Part shown: piece after piece, positions 8,811-16,906 of the stretch
Position numbering within the stretch: the first letter of the stretch is position 1
Layout of the letters: every line of letters begins with the position of its first letter
NCBI RefSeq assembly: GCF_902459805.1
Contig: NZ_CABPST010000001.1
Coordinates: 372,001 to 436,000, forward strand
Length of the DNA stretch: 64,000 nucleotides
Origin: Pandoraea bronchicola
GTDB lineage: Bacteria; Pseudomonadota; Gammaproteobacteria; Burkholderiales; Burkholderiaceae
Reading direction: 5' to 3'
The notes under the pieces: model-generated
The model's database searches: none
The model's input: the letters and a program-made list of their open reading frames with translations, nothing else
Told to the model about the DNA's origin: nothing
Made by a program: the position numbers and the translations under genes

Positions 8811-9563
8811 ATGAACGACGACCAGTTGCTGCGTTACTCCCGCCACATCCTGCTCGACGAACTCGGCATCGAGGGTCAGGAGCGCCTGCTCGCCGCCCAT
8901 GCCGTGATCGTGGGGGCTGGCGGTCTCGGCTCGCCCGCTGCGCTCTATCTGGCGGCGTCGGGCGTCGGGCGCATCACGCTGATCGACGACGACGACGTTG
9001 ATCTCACCAACCTGCAACGCCAGATCCTCCACGACACCCAAAGTGTGGGCCGGCCCAAGGTAACCTCTGGACGCGAGCGCATCGCGCAAATCAATCCGGA
9101 CGTGATCGTCGACGAGGTCAACGAACGCGTCGACGAAGCACGACTCACGGCACTCGCGAGCGACGCCACCGTGGTACTCGACGGCTCGGATAATTTCGCC
9201 ACGCGTCACGCGGTCAATCGCGCCTGCGTGGCGGCGGGCGTGCCGCTCGTATCCGGCGCCGCCCTGCGCTTCGACGGTCAGATCAGCGTCTTCGACGTGC
9301 GTAACGACGCGTCGCCCTGCTATGAGTGCATCTTTCCGGCGGACGAGCCTTTCCCCGAGCAGGCCTGCGCCACGATGGGCGTGCTCGCCCCGCTCGTGGG
9401 CATCATCGGCAGCATGCAAGCGGCCGAGGCCATCAAGCTCATCACGGGCGTGGGCGTGCCACTGGTTGGCCGCCTGCAGATGCTCGACGGCCGCAAGATG
9501 AGCTGGCACACCATGCACTGCGCTCGCAATCCGGAGTGCAAGGTCTGCGGCCAGCGGCACTGA
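8811..9563 (+). CDS. moeB: MoeB/ThiF-family adenylyltransferase (E1-like)
   Basis: Ubiquitin-E1-like enzyme that adenylates the C-terminal glycine of a sulfur-carrier protein such as MoaD or ThiS. It has 250 residues. The nucleotide loop VGAGGLGSPAALYLAASGVG and the segment DDDDVDLTNLQRQ are typical, followed by DGSDNFATRHAVN and the catalytic-type cysteine in CATMGVLAP. Zinc-binding pairs are CYEC and CKVC. Whether it serves molybdopterin or thiamine synthesis cannot be decided here, as no carrier gene is adjacent. The ATG at 8811 lies right behind the ctpA terminator, so its own promoter must overlap or precede that hairpin. Confidence 0.88.
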   Translation: MNDDQLLRYSRHILLDELGIEGQERLLAAHAVIVGAGGLGSPAALYLAASGVGRITLIDDDDVDLTNLQRQILHDTQSVGRPKVTSGRERIAQINPDVIVDEVNERVDEARLTALASDATVVLDGSDNFATRHAVNRACVAAGVPLVSGAALRFDGQISVFDVRNDASPCYECIFPADEPFPEQACATMGVLAPLVGIIGSMQAAEAIKLITGVGVPLVGRLQMLDGRKMSWHTMHCARNPECKVCGQRH

Positions 9564-9585
9564 ACGCTGCCAACCGAATACCCGT

Positions 9586-9624
9586 AAAAAAAGGGGCGCC
9601 CCGTTATCGGAGCGCCCCTTTTTC
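9586..9624. terminator. Bidirectional terminator between moeB and ptsI
   Basis: A tract of A, then GGGGCGC...GCGCCCC, then a tract of T. It is symmetric, so it can stop both the rightward moeB transcript and the leftward ptsH-ptsI transcript. Confidence 0.85.
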
Positions 9625-9655
9625 ATTCAGGGACATGCCACCTGCCGCCAATCCG

Positions 9656-11392
9656 TCACGCGACTGCCAGACGCGCCAACGCTGCCTGCATTTCTTCTGG
9701 TTCTGTCGCTGCCAGCAGTTCCTGAACCGGCCGCTCGAGATCTGGCAGATGCGCCCGCAATATCTCCTGCTTGACCTGCAGCAGTTGGCTCGGATGCATC
9801 GAAAACTCCCGTAGCCCCATGCCAAGCAGCAAACGCGTTGCCGTCGGATCGCCCGCCATTTCACCGCACACCGCCACCGGCACACCAAACGCGTGCGCCT
9901 CGCGAATCGTCATCGCGATCAGACGCAGCACGGCCGGGTGCAACGGGTCATAGAGATGCGCGACGGCGTTATCCGCGCGATCGATCGCCAGCGTGTACTG
10001 GATCAGGTCGTTCGTGCCGATGGACAGAAAATCGAGTCGCTTCAGGAACATCGAAACCGTGAGCGCTGCGGCCGGCACTTCGATCATCGCGCCCAGCTTC
10101 ACGCCCGGATCGTAGAGCAGGCCCGCCGCGTCGAGCTGCGACTTCGCTTCACGCACGAGTTCGAGCGTCTGATCGATCTCCTGCGCATGCGCGAGCATGG
10201 GGAACAGAATCTGCACCTTGCCGAAGGCCGACGCGCGCAGAATCGCCCGCAATTGCGTCAGGAACATGCGAGGTTCCGACAGGCTCCAGCGAATGGCCCG
10301 CAGCCCCAGCGCCGGATTCGGAGCGGTCTCGTAAGATTCGTGACTGTCGAGCGGTTTGTCCGCGCCGACGTCGATGGTCCGAATCGTGAGCGGCAGGCCA
10401 TGCATCGCCTCGACGGCGCGCTTGTACGCCTCGAACTGCGCCTCTTCCTCCGGCGCTTCCTTCTCGTTCATGAAAAGGAATTCCGTGCGGAACAACCCTA
10501 CGCCCACGGCACCGGCGGCCACTGCCGTCTTGGCGTCTTCCGGCAACTCGATATTGGCAAGCAAATGGATGGGGGTGCCGTCGATCGTCTGCGCAGGCGA
10601 GTGCTTGAGGCGCTGCAAGCGGCGCTCTTCCAGCGCTCGCTCGCTTTGGCGATAGCTGTACTCCTCGAGCACGATCGGCGCCGGATCCACGATGACGATG
10701 CCGCTGTCGCCGTCGATGATGATGACGTCGTCCTGCTTGATGAGCAGACTGGCCTGCGCAACGCCGACTGCCGCAGGAATTCCCAGGCTGCGGGCCACGA
10801 TGGCCGTATGCGACGTCTTGCCGCCGAGATCCGTGACGAAGCCCTTGAACGTCTGCGACTTGAACTGCAGCATGTCGGCCGGCGCGATGTCGCGAGCCAC
10901 GACGATCATGTCGTCGCGCGGCGTCTCGGCCACCACATGACGGATGCCCGGGGCGCCAGCGAGCGCCTTGAGTACGCGCTCGGTCACCTGTTCGATGTCC
11001 GCGCGACGCTCGCGCAGGTATTCGTCGTCAATGTCTTCGAAGCGGGCGACGAGTACGTCAAGCTGCGTGGTCAGCGCCCATTCCGCGTTGTAGCGGCGTT
11101 CGCGAATCAGCTTGATGACGGCATCGGCCAGCAACGTATCGTTGAGGATCAGCGTGTGAACGTCCAGGAAGGCGCCCATCTCGCCCGGCGCGTCGTCCGG
11201 CAGTTCTGCCTTGAGGGTATCGAGTTCGTGCTGGACGGTCGCCTGAGCGCCGTGAAAGCGCGCGATTTCGTCGTCGATCTGGGAAGGATCGAGCAAATAG
11301 TGCGGGACATCGAGCGTGGCGGGCGCGAGCAAATAGGCGCGTCCGATCGCGATGCCGCGCGAGACGGGAATGCCGTGCAGGGTGAAAGACAA
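9656..11392 (-). CDS. ptsI: Phosphoenolpyruvate-protein phosphotransferase (Enzyme I of the PTS)
   Basis: Takes phosphate from PEP and passes it to HPr. It has 578 residues. The phosphohistidine loop GGKTSHTAIVARSLGIPA lies near residue 190, and the PEP-binding barrel contains FRTEFLFMN, IRTIDVGADKP and GTNDLIQYTLAIDRA. The start is TTG at 11392, giving MSFTLHGIPVSRGIAIG, with GGGGAG six nucleotides upstream. It is the third gene of the EIIA-HPr-EI set, 158 bp after ptsH. With no sugar EIIC nearby, this set probably acts in regulation, as in other Burkholderiales. Confidence 0.95.
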   Translation of the reverse strand: MSFTLHGIPVSRGIAIGRAYLLAPATLDVPHYLLDPSQIDDEIARFHGAQATVQHELDTLKAELPDDAPGEMGAFLDVHTLILNDTLLADAVIKLIRERRYNAEWALTTQLDVLVARFEDIDDEYLRERRADIEQVTERVLKALAGAPGIRHVVAETPRDDMIVVARDIAPADMLQFKSQTFKGFVTDLGGKTSHTAIVARSLGIPAAVGVAQASLLIKQDDVIIIDGDSGIVIVDPAPIVLEEYSYRQSERALEERRLQRLKHSPAQTIDGTPIHLLANIELPEDAKTAVAAGAVGVGLFRTEFLFMNEKEAPEEEAQFEAYKRAVEAMHGLPLTIRTIDVGADKPLDSHESYETAPNPALGLRAIRWSLSEPRMFLTQLRAILRASAFGKVQILFPMLAHAQEIDQTLELVREAKSQLDAAGLLYDPGVKLGAMIEVPAAALTVSMFLKRLDFLSIGTNDLIQYTLAIDRADNAVAHLYDPLHPAVLRLIAMTIREAHAFGVPVAVCGEMAGDPTATRLLLGMGLREFSMHPSQLLQVKQEILRAHLPDLERPVQELLAATEPEEMQAALARLAVA

Positions 11393-11550
11393 GGAAGTCT
11401 CCCCAGTTCAGAGGCGGATGATTCGACCGTGATCTATATATTTTTGCTGCGTGCGGGGTAGCGTTTGGGCGGTGGGCAGCGGAGCGGCCAAGGCACAGTC
11501 CGCGCAGGGTGGCAGGCCTGCCATGCGCCACCACTCACCGCAACGACGCG

Positions 11551-11820
11551 TTATTCCCCTTCGCCGAACTTGTTCGCGATGAGGGCCAGGATCTCATCCA
11601 TGGCTTGTTGCTCGTCGGCGCCTTCGGTCTCCACTTCGACCGTCGAGCCGATCCCGGCGGCCAGCATCATGACGCCCATGATGCTCTTCGCGTTGATACG
11701 CCGACCATTCCGGGTCAGCCAGACCTCACTCTGAAATTTCGCCGCCAATTGCGTCAGCTTTGCAGATGCCCGGGCATGCAAGCCCAATTTATTTACGATC
11801 GTCGTTTCTTGTCGAAGCAT
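11551..11820 (-). CDS. ptsH: Phosphocarrier protein HPr
   Basis: Small PTS phosphocarrier of 89 residues. The active histidine is in KLGLHARASAKL (His-16). The regulatory serine region NAKSIMGVMMLA is intact, so phosphorylation by an HPr kinase is possible. It starts 3 bp after the EIIA gene ends, which implies translational coupling. Confidence 0.95.
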   Translation of the reverse strand: MLRQETTIVNKLGLHARASAKLTQLAAKFQSEVWLTRNGRRINAKSIMGVMMLAAGIGSTVEVETEGADEQQAMDEILALIANKFGEGE

Positions 11821-11823
11821 GTT

Positions 11824-12237
11824 TCAGTGTGACGTAGTGTGTGTGGCCGGCGCACCCGCGCCGACTTCGAGAATACCTTTAGATCCGCCCGAAAGCACCT
11901 TCTCCGTCAGTGTGTCGAGCGGCACCGAGCGATAGCACACCGCCTTGATGAGCATCGACAGGTTCACCCCGGCGAGCACCCGCACCTTCGGTCCGACGAG
12001 TTGGGCCGCGACATTCGACGGCGTGGCCCCGAACAAGTCGGTGAGGACCAGCACGCCATTCTCTTCATGCAGCTGCGCAAGGCGTTCGCGGGCGGTGTCG
12101 ACGAGTGCCGCCGTGTCCTGGTCGGGCACGACATCGATCGCGCCGATGTGCGACGGACAACCGCCGTAGATGTGAGAAACACACTCGCGAAGCGCCGAAG
12201 CGAGCGGTGCGTGGGCAATAATCAGAATTCCAGCCAT
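11824..12237 (-). CDS. PTS EIIA component of the mannose family
   Basis: Stand-alone EIIA(Man)-type domain of 137 residues, with the phosphohistidine in ILIIAHAPLASALRECV and the family segment VLVLTDLFGATPSNVA. No EIIB, EIIC or EIID is encoded near it, so it is likely a terminal phosphate acceptor with a regulatory role rather than part of a sugar permease. The ATG at 12237 is the family start; a longer frame upstream adds 15 unrelated residues. Confidence 0.9.
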   Translation of the reverse strand: MAGILIIAHAPLASALRECVSHIYGGCPSHIGAIDVVPDQDTAALVDTARERLAQLHEENGVLVLTDLFGATPSNVAAQLVGPKVRVLAGVNLSMLIKAVCYRSVPLDTLTEKVLSGGSKGILEVGAGAPATHTTSH

Positions 12238-12404
12238 GATGCTAGGCACGCCAAGCGCCGCGGGTGTCCGGGATACAAACACAACGACGAACGCGAACCT
12301 GTCGATTTTGGGATTCTTATTTTAGCAGGCGCGCAAAAACCCCGAATTTTCATCATGTTAGGGTCTGCCCCAAGCCCTTCGCCAGACGACAGACCCACGC
12401 TCCC

Positions 12405-13343
12405 TCAGACCGCCAGTTCCAGCGCGTCGATAAACATCTTCGGCACGTCGAAACCGGTTTGCGCCGTAATTTCCTGGAAGCACGTCGGACTCGTGACGTT
12501 CACTTCCGTGAGGTAATCGCCGATGATGTCGAGCCCCACGAGCAACAGGCCACGTTGCCAGAGAATCGGCGCCAGTGCTTCGGCAATCTGACGATCGCGA
12601 GCCGACAGGTCGCGCGCCTCGCCGACACCACCGGCCGCGAGGTTGCCGCGCACTTCGTTACCCTGCGGAATACGCGCCAGCGAATGCGGCACGACCTTGC
12701 CGCCGATCACGAGCACTCGCTTGTCGCCGAGCTTGATCTCGGGAATGAAGCGCTGTGCCATCACCGAGCTGGCGCCGTTTTCACCGAGCATCTCGATGAC
12801 CGAACCGAGGTTGCGGCCGTCCGGACCAATGCGGAACACCCCCGTGCCCCCCATGCCGTCGAGTGGCTTGTAGATCACGTCGTCATGTTCGGCGTGAAAG
12901 GCGCGCAGTCGTGCAGCGTCACGTGTGACCAGCGTCGGCACCACAAACTGAGGAAACTCGGCAATAGCGAGCTTTTCGGAGTGATCCCGAATCGCGCTCG
13001 GCTTGTTGAATACCCGTGCCCCGGCGCGCTCGGCGACTTCCAACAGCCACGTGGCGTTGATGTATTCCATGTCGAACGGCGGGTCCTTGCGCATGAGCAC
13101 CGCGTCGAATTCGATGAGCGCCGCCACACGTATCTCGACGACTTCGTACCAGGCATCTGCATCGCCGGTCAGGCGAATTTCCTTCACACGCGCATCGACC
13201 GCTGCGCCTTGCCACGCCATTTCCTGCGGCTCGCACGCGAAGATTCGATGCCCGCGACGCGCGGCTTCGCGCATCATCGAGAACGTGGTGTCCTTGTAGG
13301 TTTTGAACTGGTCGAGCGGGTCGGCGATAAAGAGAATCTGCAT
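12405..13343 (-). CDS. gshB: Glutathione synthetase
   Basis: ATP-grasp ligase joining gamma-glutamylcysteine and glycine. It has 312 residues starting MQILFIADPLDQF. Segments FDAVLMRKDPPFDMEYI, IYKPLDGMGGTGVFRI (the ATP-grasp glycine loop) and TEVNVTSPTCFQEI identify GshB. In many Burkholderiaceae gshA and gshB are neighbours; here a LuxR-type gene and a structured non-coding stretch lie between them. The PTS EIIA gene follows after 167 bp. Confidence 0.95.
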   Translation of the reverse strand: MQILFIADPLDQFKTYKDTTFSMMREAARRGHRIFACEPQEMAWQGAAVDARVKEIRLTGDADAWYEVVEIRVAALIEFDAVLMRKDPPFDMEYINATWLLEVAERAGARVFNKPSAIRDHSEKLAIAEFPQFVVPTLVTRDAARLRAFHAEHDDVIYKPLDGMGGTGVFRIGPDGRNLGSVIEMLGENGASSVMAQRFIPEIKLGDKRVLVIGGKVVPHSLARIPQGNEVRGNLAAGGVGEARDLSARDRQIAEALAPILWQRGLLLVGLDIIGDYLTEVNVTSPTCFQEITAQTGFDVPKMFIDALELAV

Positions 13344-13478
13344 CGATCGGCGGAGGTCTTGGGGGTTCGGATGCACACACCGCAGTCTGCGGCGACAGAC
13401 GCCTATTCTAGCCGAGGCGCCGTTTTGCCGCTTCGCACCGCCGCGCCATGCGATGCGGACTCTGGCCACCTGAAAACC

Positions 13479-14708
13479 TCACGGGCGGCCGGGGTTTACG
13501 GTCGCGCCCGAACCCCCGAGCCCGAGGAGGAGCGAGGCGTCGCGCACCGGGTCGAGACGGGCGCGCATGAGAGACAGATGCGTCTTGAGCGTCTGCACGC
13601 CAATCGCGCAGGCCTCGCGCGTCTGTGAGCGCGACTGCCCTGCGAGCAGACGCATCGCGATCTCGCGTTGCACGGGCGTGAGCGCCGTCCCCCAGAGACG
13701 TTGCAACAAACGGATGGCGGGCGGTACCGCAAGGTGCAGCGCAATGCGCACGCGATCGGTCGCCCGGCCCCCCATGCCACACAAATGCGTGGCATGCAGA
13801 TGCAACGTGCCGCCCGGCACTGCCACCGCCCTGCCGACCTGCACGCCTGGCGCGACGGCGCCTGACGGGTGAAGCGTCAGCTCATCGGCCAGCGACTGAC
13901 ATGCCTGCACGACGACGCATGCTTCGGACCAGGCGCGCCCTGGCATGGGCCGCCAGACCCGGTGCATCAGCGCCAGCGCAGCCGGGTCCGCCCACTCCGG
14001 CTGCCGCCGATGCCAGACGAGCGTACCTGCCACGTCGTCTCCGACGGCCCCCGACGCTTCCGGCCAAAGCGTGGGCGCAGAGGGCGCCATGGCCGTCAGC
14101 GTCGGGAAATTGGGACGGTCGGGGGCGGTGGTGAATTCTGCCGCAGCCGCCTCAAACGCCGTCACTTCACGCGCACTGAACCTCGGACGCGAATTGCGAC
14201 GCGACACCAGCAATCGCAGCGCGCCGATGGGCGCGGGAACCGACGATTCGGCTCGCACGTCTGTCTCACCTCCCGCACCTGCCTCACCCGTTGGCCTGGC
14301 GGCGGGCAACAGGCAAACGTCGAGCAAGTCGCCGTCAGGAAGGCATCGATCCAATTCAACGGGGCGGCAAAAGGTCGTTGCCAACGCCCCCGGACACCCT
14401 CGCGAGCGTCGTGCGTGCCCTCGCAGCAGCTCACCGTGCGAAAGCGAGCGTTGCAACGCCGCCACCGGCGGCATCGCCCAGCCACTGGCGGCGAGCCGCT
14501 CGCAAGCCGACGCCGGGGCTTGAGGGGCATACCAGCAGGTGGCGGCGCAGGCTTCGGCCGGATCGCCGGACGCGTGGCACCAGAGCGCCGCCACGCCGTC
14601 TGCCGCCAGCCATATTCGCAGCGTCTCCAGCCATAGCGGCAGATAGCCGAGCGTTGGCACCGGCAATTGGTGGATTTGACGAAGGCATGTACGCACATCC
14701 CCCTGCAT
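13479..14708 (-). CDS. Orphan LuxR-type HTH transcriptional regulator
   Basis: 409 residues. The C-terminal 60 carry a GerE/LuxR helix-turn-helix (about residues 345-395): LTPVQREIAMRLLAGQS, then GVQTLKTHLSLMRARL, the recognition-helix pattern of LuxR proteins. The N-terminal 340 residues match no sensor domain I recognise. They contain many Cys, Trp and His residues (WCHASG, CAATCWY, VVVQACQS), which might suit redox or ligand sensing; that is speculation. The ATG at 14708 has GGGAGGG nine nucleotides upstream. It is inserted between gshA and gshB and diverges from the hairpin-rich locus at 14767-15010. Confidence 0.75.
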   Translation of the reverse strand: MQGDVRTCLRQIHQLPVPTLGYLPLWLETLRIWLAADGVAALWCHASGDPAEACAATCWYAPQAPASACERLAASGWAMPPVAALQRSLSHGELLRGHARRSRGCPGALATTFCRPVELDRCLPDGDLLDVCLLPAARPTGEAGAGGETDVRAESSVPAPIGALRLLVSRRNSRPRFSAREVTAFEAAAAEFTTAPDRPNFPTLTAMAPSAPTLWPEASGAVGDDVAGTLVWHRRQPEWADPAALALMHRVWRPMPGRAWSEACVVVQACQSLADELTLHPSGAVAPGVQVGRAVAVPGGTLHLHATHLCGMGGRATDRVRIALHLAVPPAIRLLQRLWGTALTPVQREIAMRLLAGQSRSQTREACAIGVQTLKTHLSLMRARLDPVRDASLLLGLGGSGATVNPGRP

Positions 14709-14739
14709 TCCGGTATCCCTCCCAGCGAAGACAATTCCG

Positions 14740-14751
14740 AGGAAATTTCCT
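14740..14751. promoter_or_regulatory. 12-bp perfect palindrome upstream of the LuxR-type gene
   Basis: AGGAAATTTCCT is a perfect palindrome flanked by direct repeats ATTCCG. It lies 32 bp before the regulator's ATG and 20 bp before the first hairpin of the divergent locus, so it is a candidate operator controlling either side. Confidence 0.35.
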
Positions 14752-14766
14752 ATTCCGCCCGATCAC

Positions 14767-15010
14767 GTATCGACATCCCCCATTCGGGGGATGTCGGACG
14801 CGTCAAACGGTCGCATCATCACGCCATTGCTGATGCAAACCGGACGATGGATCGGCACAGTACACCGATCCGAAAGTCGAAAGGGAAGCGCAGGAATCAG
14901 TTTGCGGGGGGGCCCGCTCAGGGACGCCCCGATTTCCGGTCGTTGCATGAGGCGACCGGTAAATGTGACGCCCGGCTAGTCGGGGGGCCAGCCGGGCGTC
15001 TTTTTCTTTT
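14767..15010 (+). ncRNA. Candidate structured RNA, five stem-loops ending in a terminator
   Basis: On the plus strand five stems follow one another before the terminator. SL1 is a perfect 11-bp stem with a 4-nt loop (14771-14796). SL2 is CGGT+GCATCA pairing with TGATGC+ACCG (14808-14842). SL3 is GGATCGG/CCGATCC (14849-14871). SL4 is GCGGG/CCCGC (14904-14917). SL5 is CCGGTCG/CGACCGG (14936-14959). The terminator has an 11-bp stem GACGCCCGGCT/AGCCGGGCGTC (14967-15000) and a T-rich tract. Because both neighbouring genes read leftward, this plus-strand terminator has no other transcript to end. No family is recognised. The promoter and exact 5' end are unknown. Confidence 0.45.
14967..15010 (+). 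terminator. Rho-independent terminator of the candidate RNA
   Basis: 11-bp stem GACGCCCGGCT / AGCCGGGCGTC followed by TTTTTCTTTT on the plus strand. The minus strand has no T-tract, so it is directional. Confidence 0.8.
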
Positions 15011-15149
15011 CGCCTCTCAGGACGAGAGACGACTGAGGCCGCCGCCGCACAAGCGCGGCCTCACATCAAATTCGGAAACTTCTCAAATAGCCGACGAGAC
15101 CGAAAGACCGCGAGCGGACGTTACTCGCCGCAGCGTGGGTCCCGCGTCG

Positions 15150-16439
15150 TCAATACGTTTCCGGATCCGGATCGGTACGCTCGAGTTCGAGCGAGGCCGC
15201 GAGCAGCGCCAGACGCGCCACCACGCCATACATATAGAACCGGTTCGGCGGCGCCGCACCCGGCTTTGCGTGGACATCGGGCAACGCCGTGTGCTCGAAA
15301 GCAAGCGGCACGAAGTGCATGCCCGGCGCATTGAGGTTCTCATCGGTGCCGCGTCCGGTGTGCACCCGGTAGAAGCCGCCGACCACATAGCGATCGATCA
15401 TGTAGACGACGGGCTCGGCCACGGCTTCGTTGATGCGTTCGAACGTATAGACACCTTCCTGCACGATCACGTCGCGCACTTCGAGACCTTCCTTCACCAC
15501 GCTCATCTTGGTGCGCTCGCGACGGTTCAGGTTTTTGATCTCGGCAGCGTCGTGCACCATCATCACGCCCATGCCGTATGTCCCGGCATCGGCCTTGATC
15601 ACGACGAACGGCTTCTCGGTGATGCCGTACTCGCGATACTTCTTGTTGATCTTCTTGAGTACGGCGTCGACCGTATCGGCGAGCTTCTCTTCGCCAACGC
15701 GCTCATCGAAATCGATGCCTTCGCACTTCGCAAAGTACGGGTTGAGCATCCATTGATCGACGTCGATCATCTTGGCGAATTTCTTGACGATGTCGTCATA
15801 CGCCGAGAAGTGCTGGCTCTTGCGGCGCACGGCCCAACCCGCATGCAACGGCGGCAGGAGGTACTGTTCGTGCAGGCCTTCGAGGATCGGTGGAATGCCG
15901 GCCGAGAGGTCGTTATTGAGCAGGATCGAGCAGGGGTCGAAGTTCTTGAGCCCCAGCCGGCGCGGCGAACGCTCGAGCGGCTCGATCACGACGTGCTGGC
16001 CGTCGGGCAGTTCGATGGTCGTGGGCTCGGTGATGTCGTCCGACAGACTGCCCAGGCGCACATGCAGCCCTGCGTGGCGCATGATTGTCGACAGACGGGC
16101 AAGGTTCTGTAGATAGAACGTATTGCGCGTGTGCCGCTCGGGAATCAGCAGCAAGTTCTTGGCGTCGGGGCAAATCTTCTCGATGGCGGCCATGGCAGCC
16201 TGCACGGCGAGCGGCAGGACTTCGGGCGCCAGATTATTGAAGCCGCCGGGGAAGAGATTGGTATCGACAGGCGCGAGCTTGAAGCCGGCATTTCGCAGGT
16301 CGACCGAACAGTAGAACGGCGGCGTGTGTTCCTGCCACTCTAGCCGGAACCAGCGCTCGATGGCGGGCGTCGCATCGAGGATTTTCTTTTCCAGGTCGAG
16401 CAGAGGGCCTTTCAGGGCCGTGACGAGATGCGGAACCAT
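15150..16439 (-). CDS. gshA: Glutamate-cysteine ligase, proteobacterial GshA type
   Basis: First enzyme of glutathione synthesis, joining glutamate and cysteine. 429 residues, of the distinct beta-proteobacterial/Acidithiobacillus GshA family. Segments include RFRLEWQ-like RWFRLEWQEHTPPFYCSVD, NLFPGGFNNL, FVVIKADAGTYGMGVM (ATP-grasp-like) and the C-terminal RFYMYGVVARLALLAAS. The ATG at 16439 gives MVPHLVTALKGPLLDLEKKI; the 45 residues encoded upstream in frame look non-coding. Two GC-rich hairpins lie just downstream (15013-15063). Confidence 0.93.
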   Translation of the reverse strand: MVPHLVTALKGPLLDLEKKILDATPAIERWFRLEWQEHTPPFYCSVDLRNAGFKLAPVDTNLFPGGFNNLAPEVLPLAVQAAMAAIEKICPDAKNLLLIPERHTRNTFYLQNLARLSTIMRHAGLHVRLGSLSDDITEPTTIELPDGQHVVIEPLERSPRRLGLKNFDPCSILLNNDLSAGIPPILEGLHEQYLLPPLHAGWAVRRKSQHFSAYDDIVKKFAKMIDVDQWMLNPYFAKCEGIDFDERVGEEKLADTVDAVLKKINKKYREYGITEKPFVVIKADAGTYGMGVMMVHDAAEIKNLNRRERTKMSVVKEGLEVRDVIVQEGVYTFERINEAVAEPVVYMIDRYVVGGFYRVHTGRGTDENLNAPGMHFVPLAFEHTALPDVHAKPGAAPPNRFYMYGVVARLALLAASLELERTDPDPETY

Positions 16440-16906
16440 GCTTCTCTCATATCCAGATGGAATATCGATTGTAGAGCATACGCATGGCGCCCCCGCCCTT
16501 CGCCATGCCCCCGGAAGGGGCACCACGCCGCGCTGTCTGCGCGGTCCCGCCCCCCCGGATCGCCGTCCAGGCAACCTCAGAGGGCAATACAGGCGAGATG
16601 GGCGCTTCGGGCGCTACAGGCGCTATGGGCTCAGGCAGGATCGGGAACATGCAGTGCGATGCTGCGAGCGCAGAAGATGGGGACGAAGCCGGCAATCGCA
16701 AGCCAAAAAAACGGGCACCCCCTCGGGTGCCCGCGCAATGCCGGGGCCGGCTGTCCGACCGGCCATCAGCAACTCCTCTCGCTCGCCCCCTGGCGGGGGC
16801 TCGATCACGAATCCTTGCCGATTCGTTGATGTTCACTGGCGTCAGGCCCGGCCGAAGCCGAGCCTGAGCGGTGCGATGAGACAGCTTGCAGACGAGTCTG
16901 TTTCGA
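16440..16906. other. Intergenic gshA-amtB
   Basis: Holds the gshA promoter region (TACAAT on the minus strand at 16468-16473 is a possible -10 box), an imperfect short repeat of about 9-10 bp around 16601-16640 (variants of GGGCGCTA) and the amtB terminator. No gene is seen. Confidence 0.4.
16704..16734 (-). terminator. Terminator of the torF-glnK-amtB operon
   Basis: On the minus strand, CGGGCACCC / GGGTGCCCG with a 4-nt loop and seven T. It lies about 170 nt beyond the amtB stop. Confidence 0.8.

Noticed and set aside
9893-11461. 522-codon open frame opposite ptsI
   Set aside because: Antisense shadow of a complete Enzyme I gene; no recognisable domain.
14791-14979. 62-codon ORF within the candidate RNA
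   Set aside because: Starts inside a perfect hairpin, ends inside the terminator, and encodes an Arg/Gly-rich sequence unlike known proteins. A small-protein reading cannot be fully excluded.
14667-16112. 481-codon frame opposite gshA running through the structured locus
   Set aside because: Shadow of gshA; the part outside gshA crosses hairpins and has no protein-like character.
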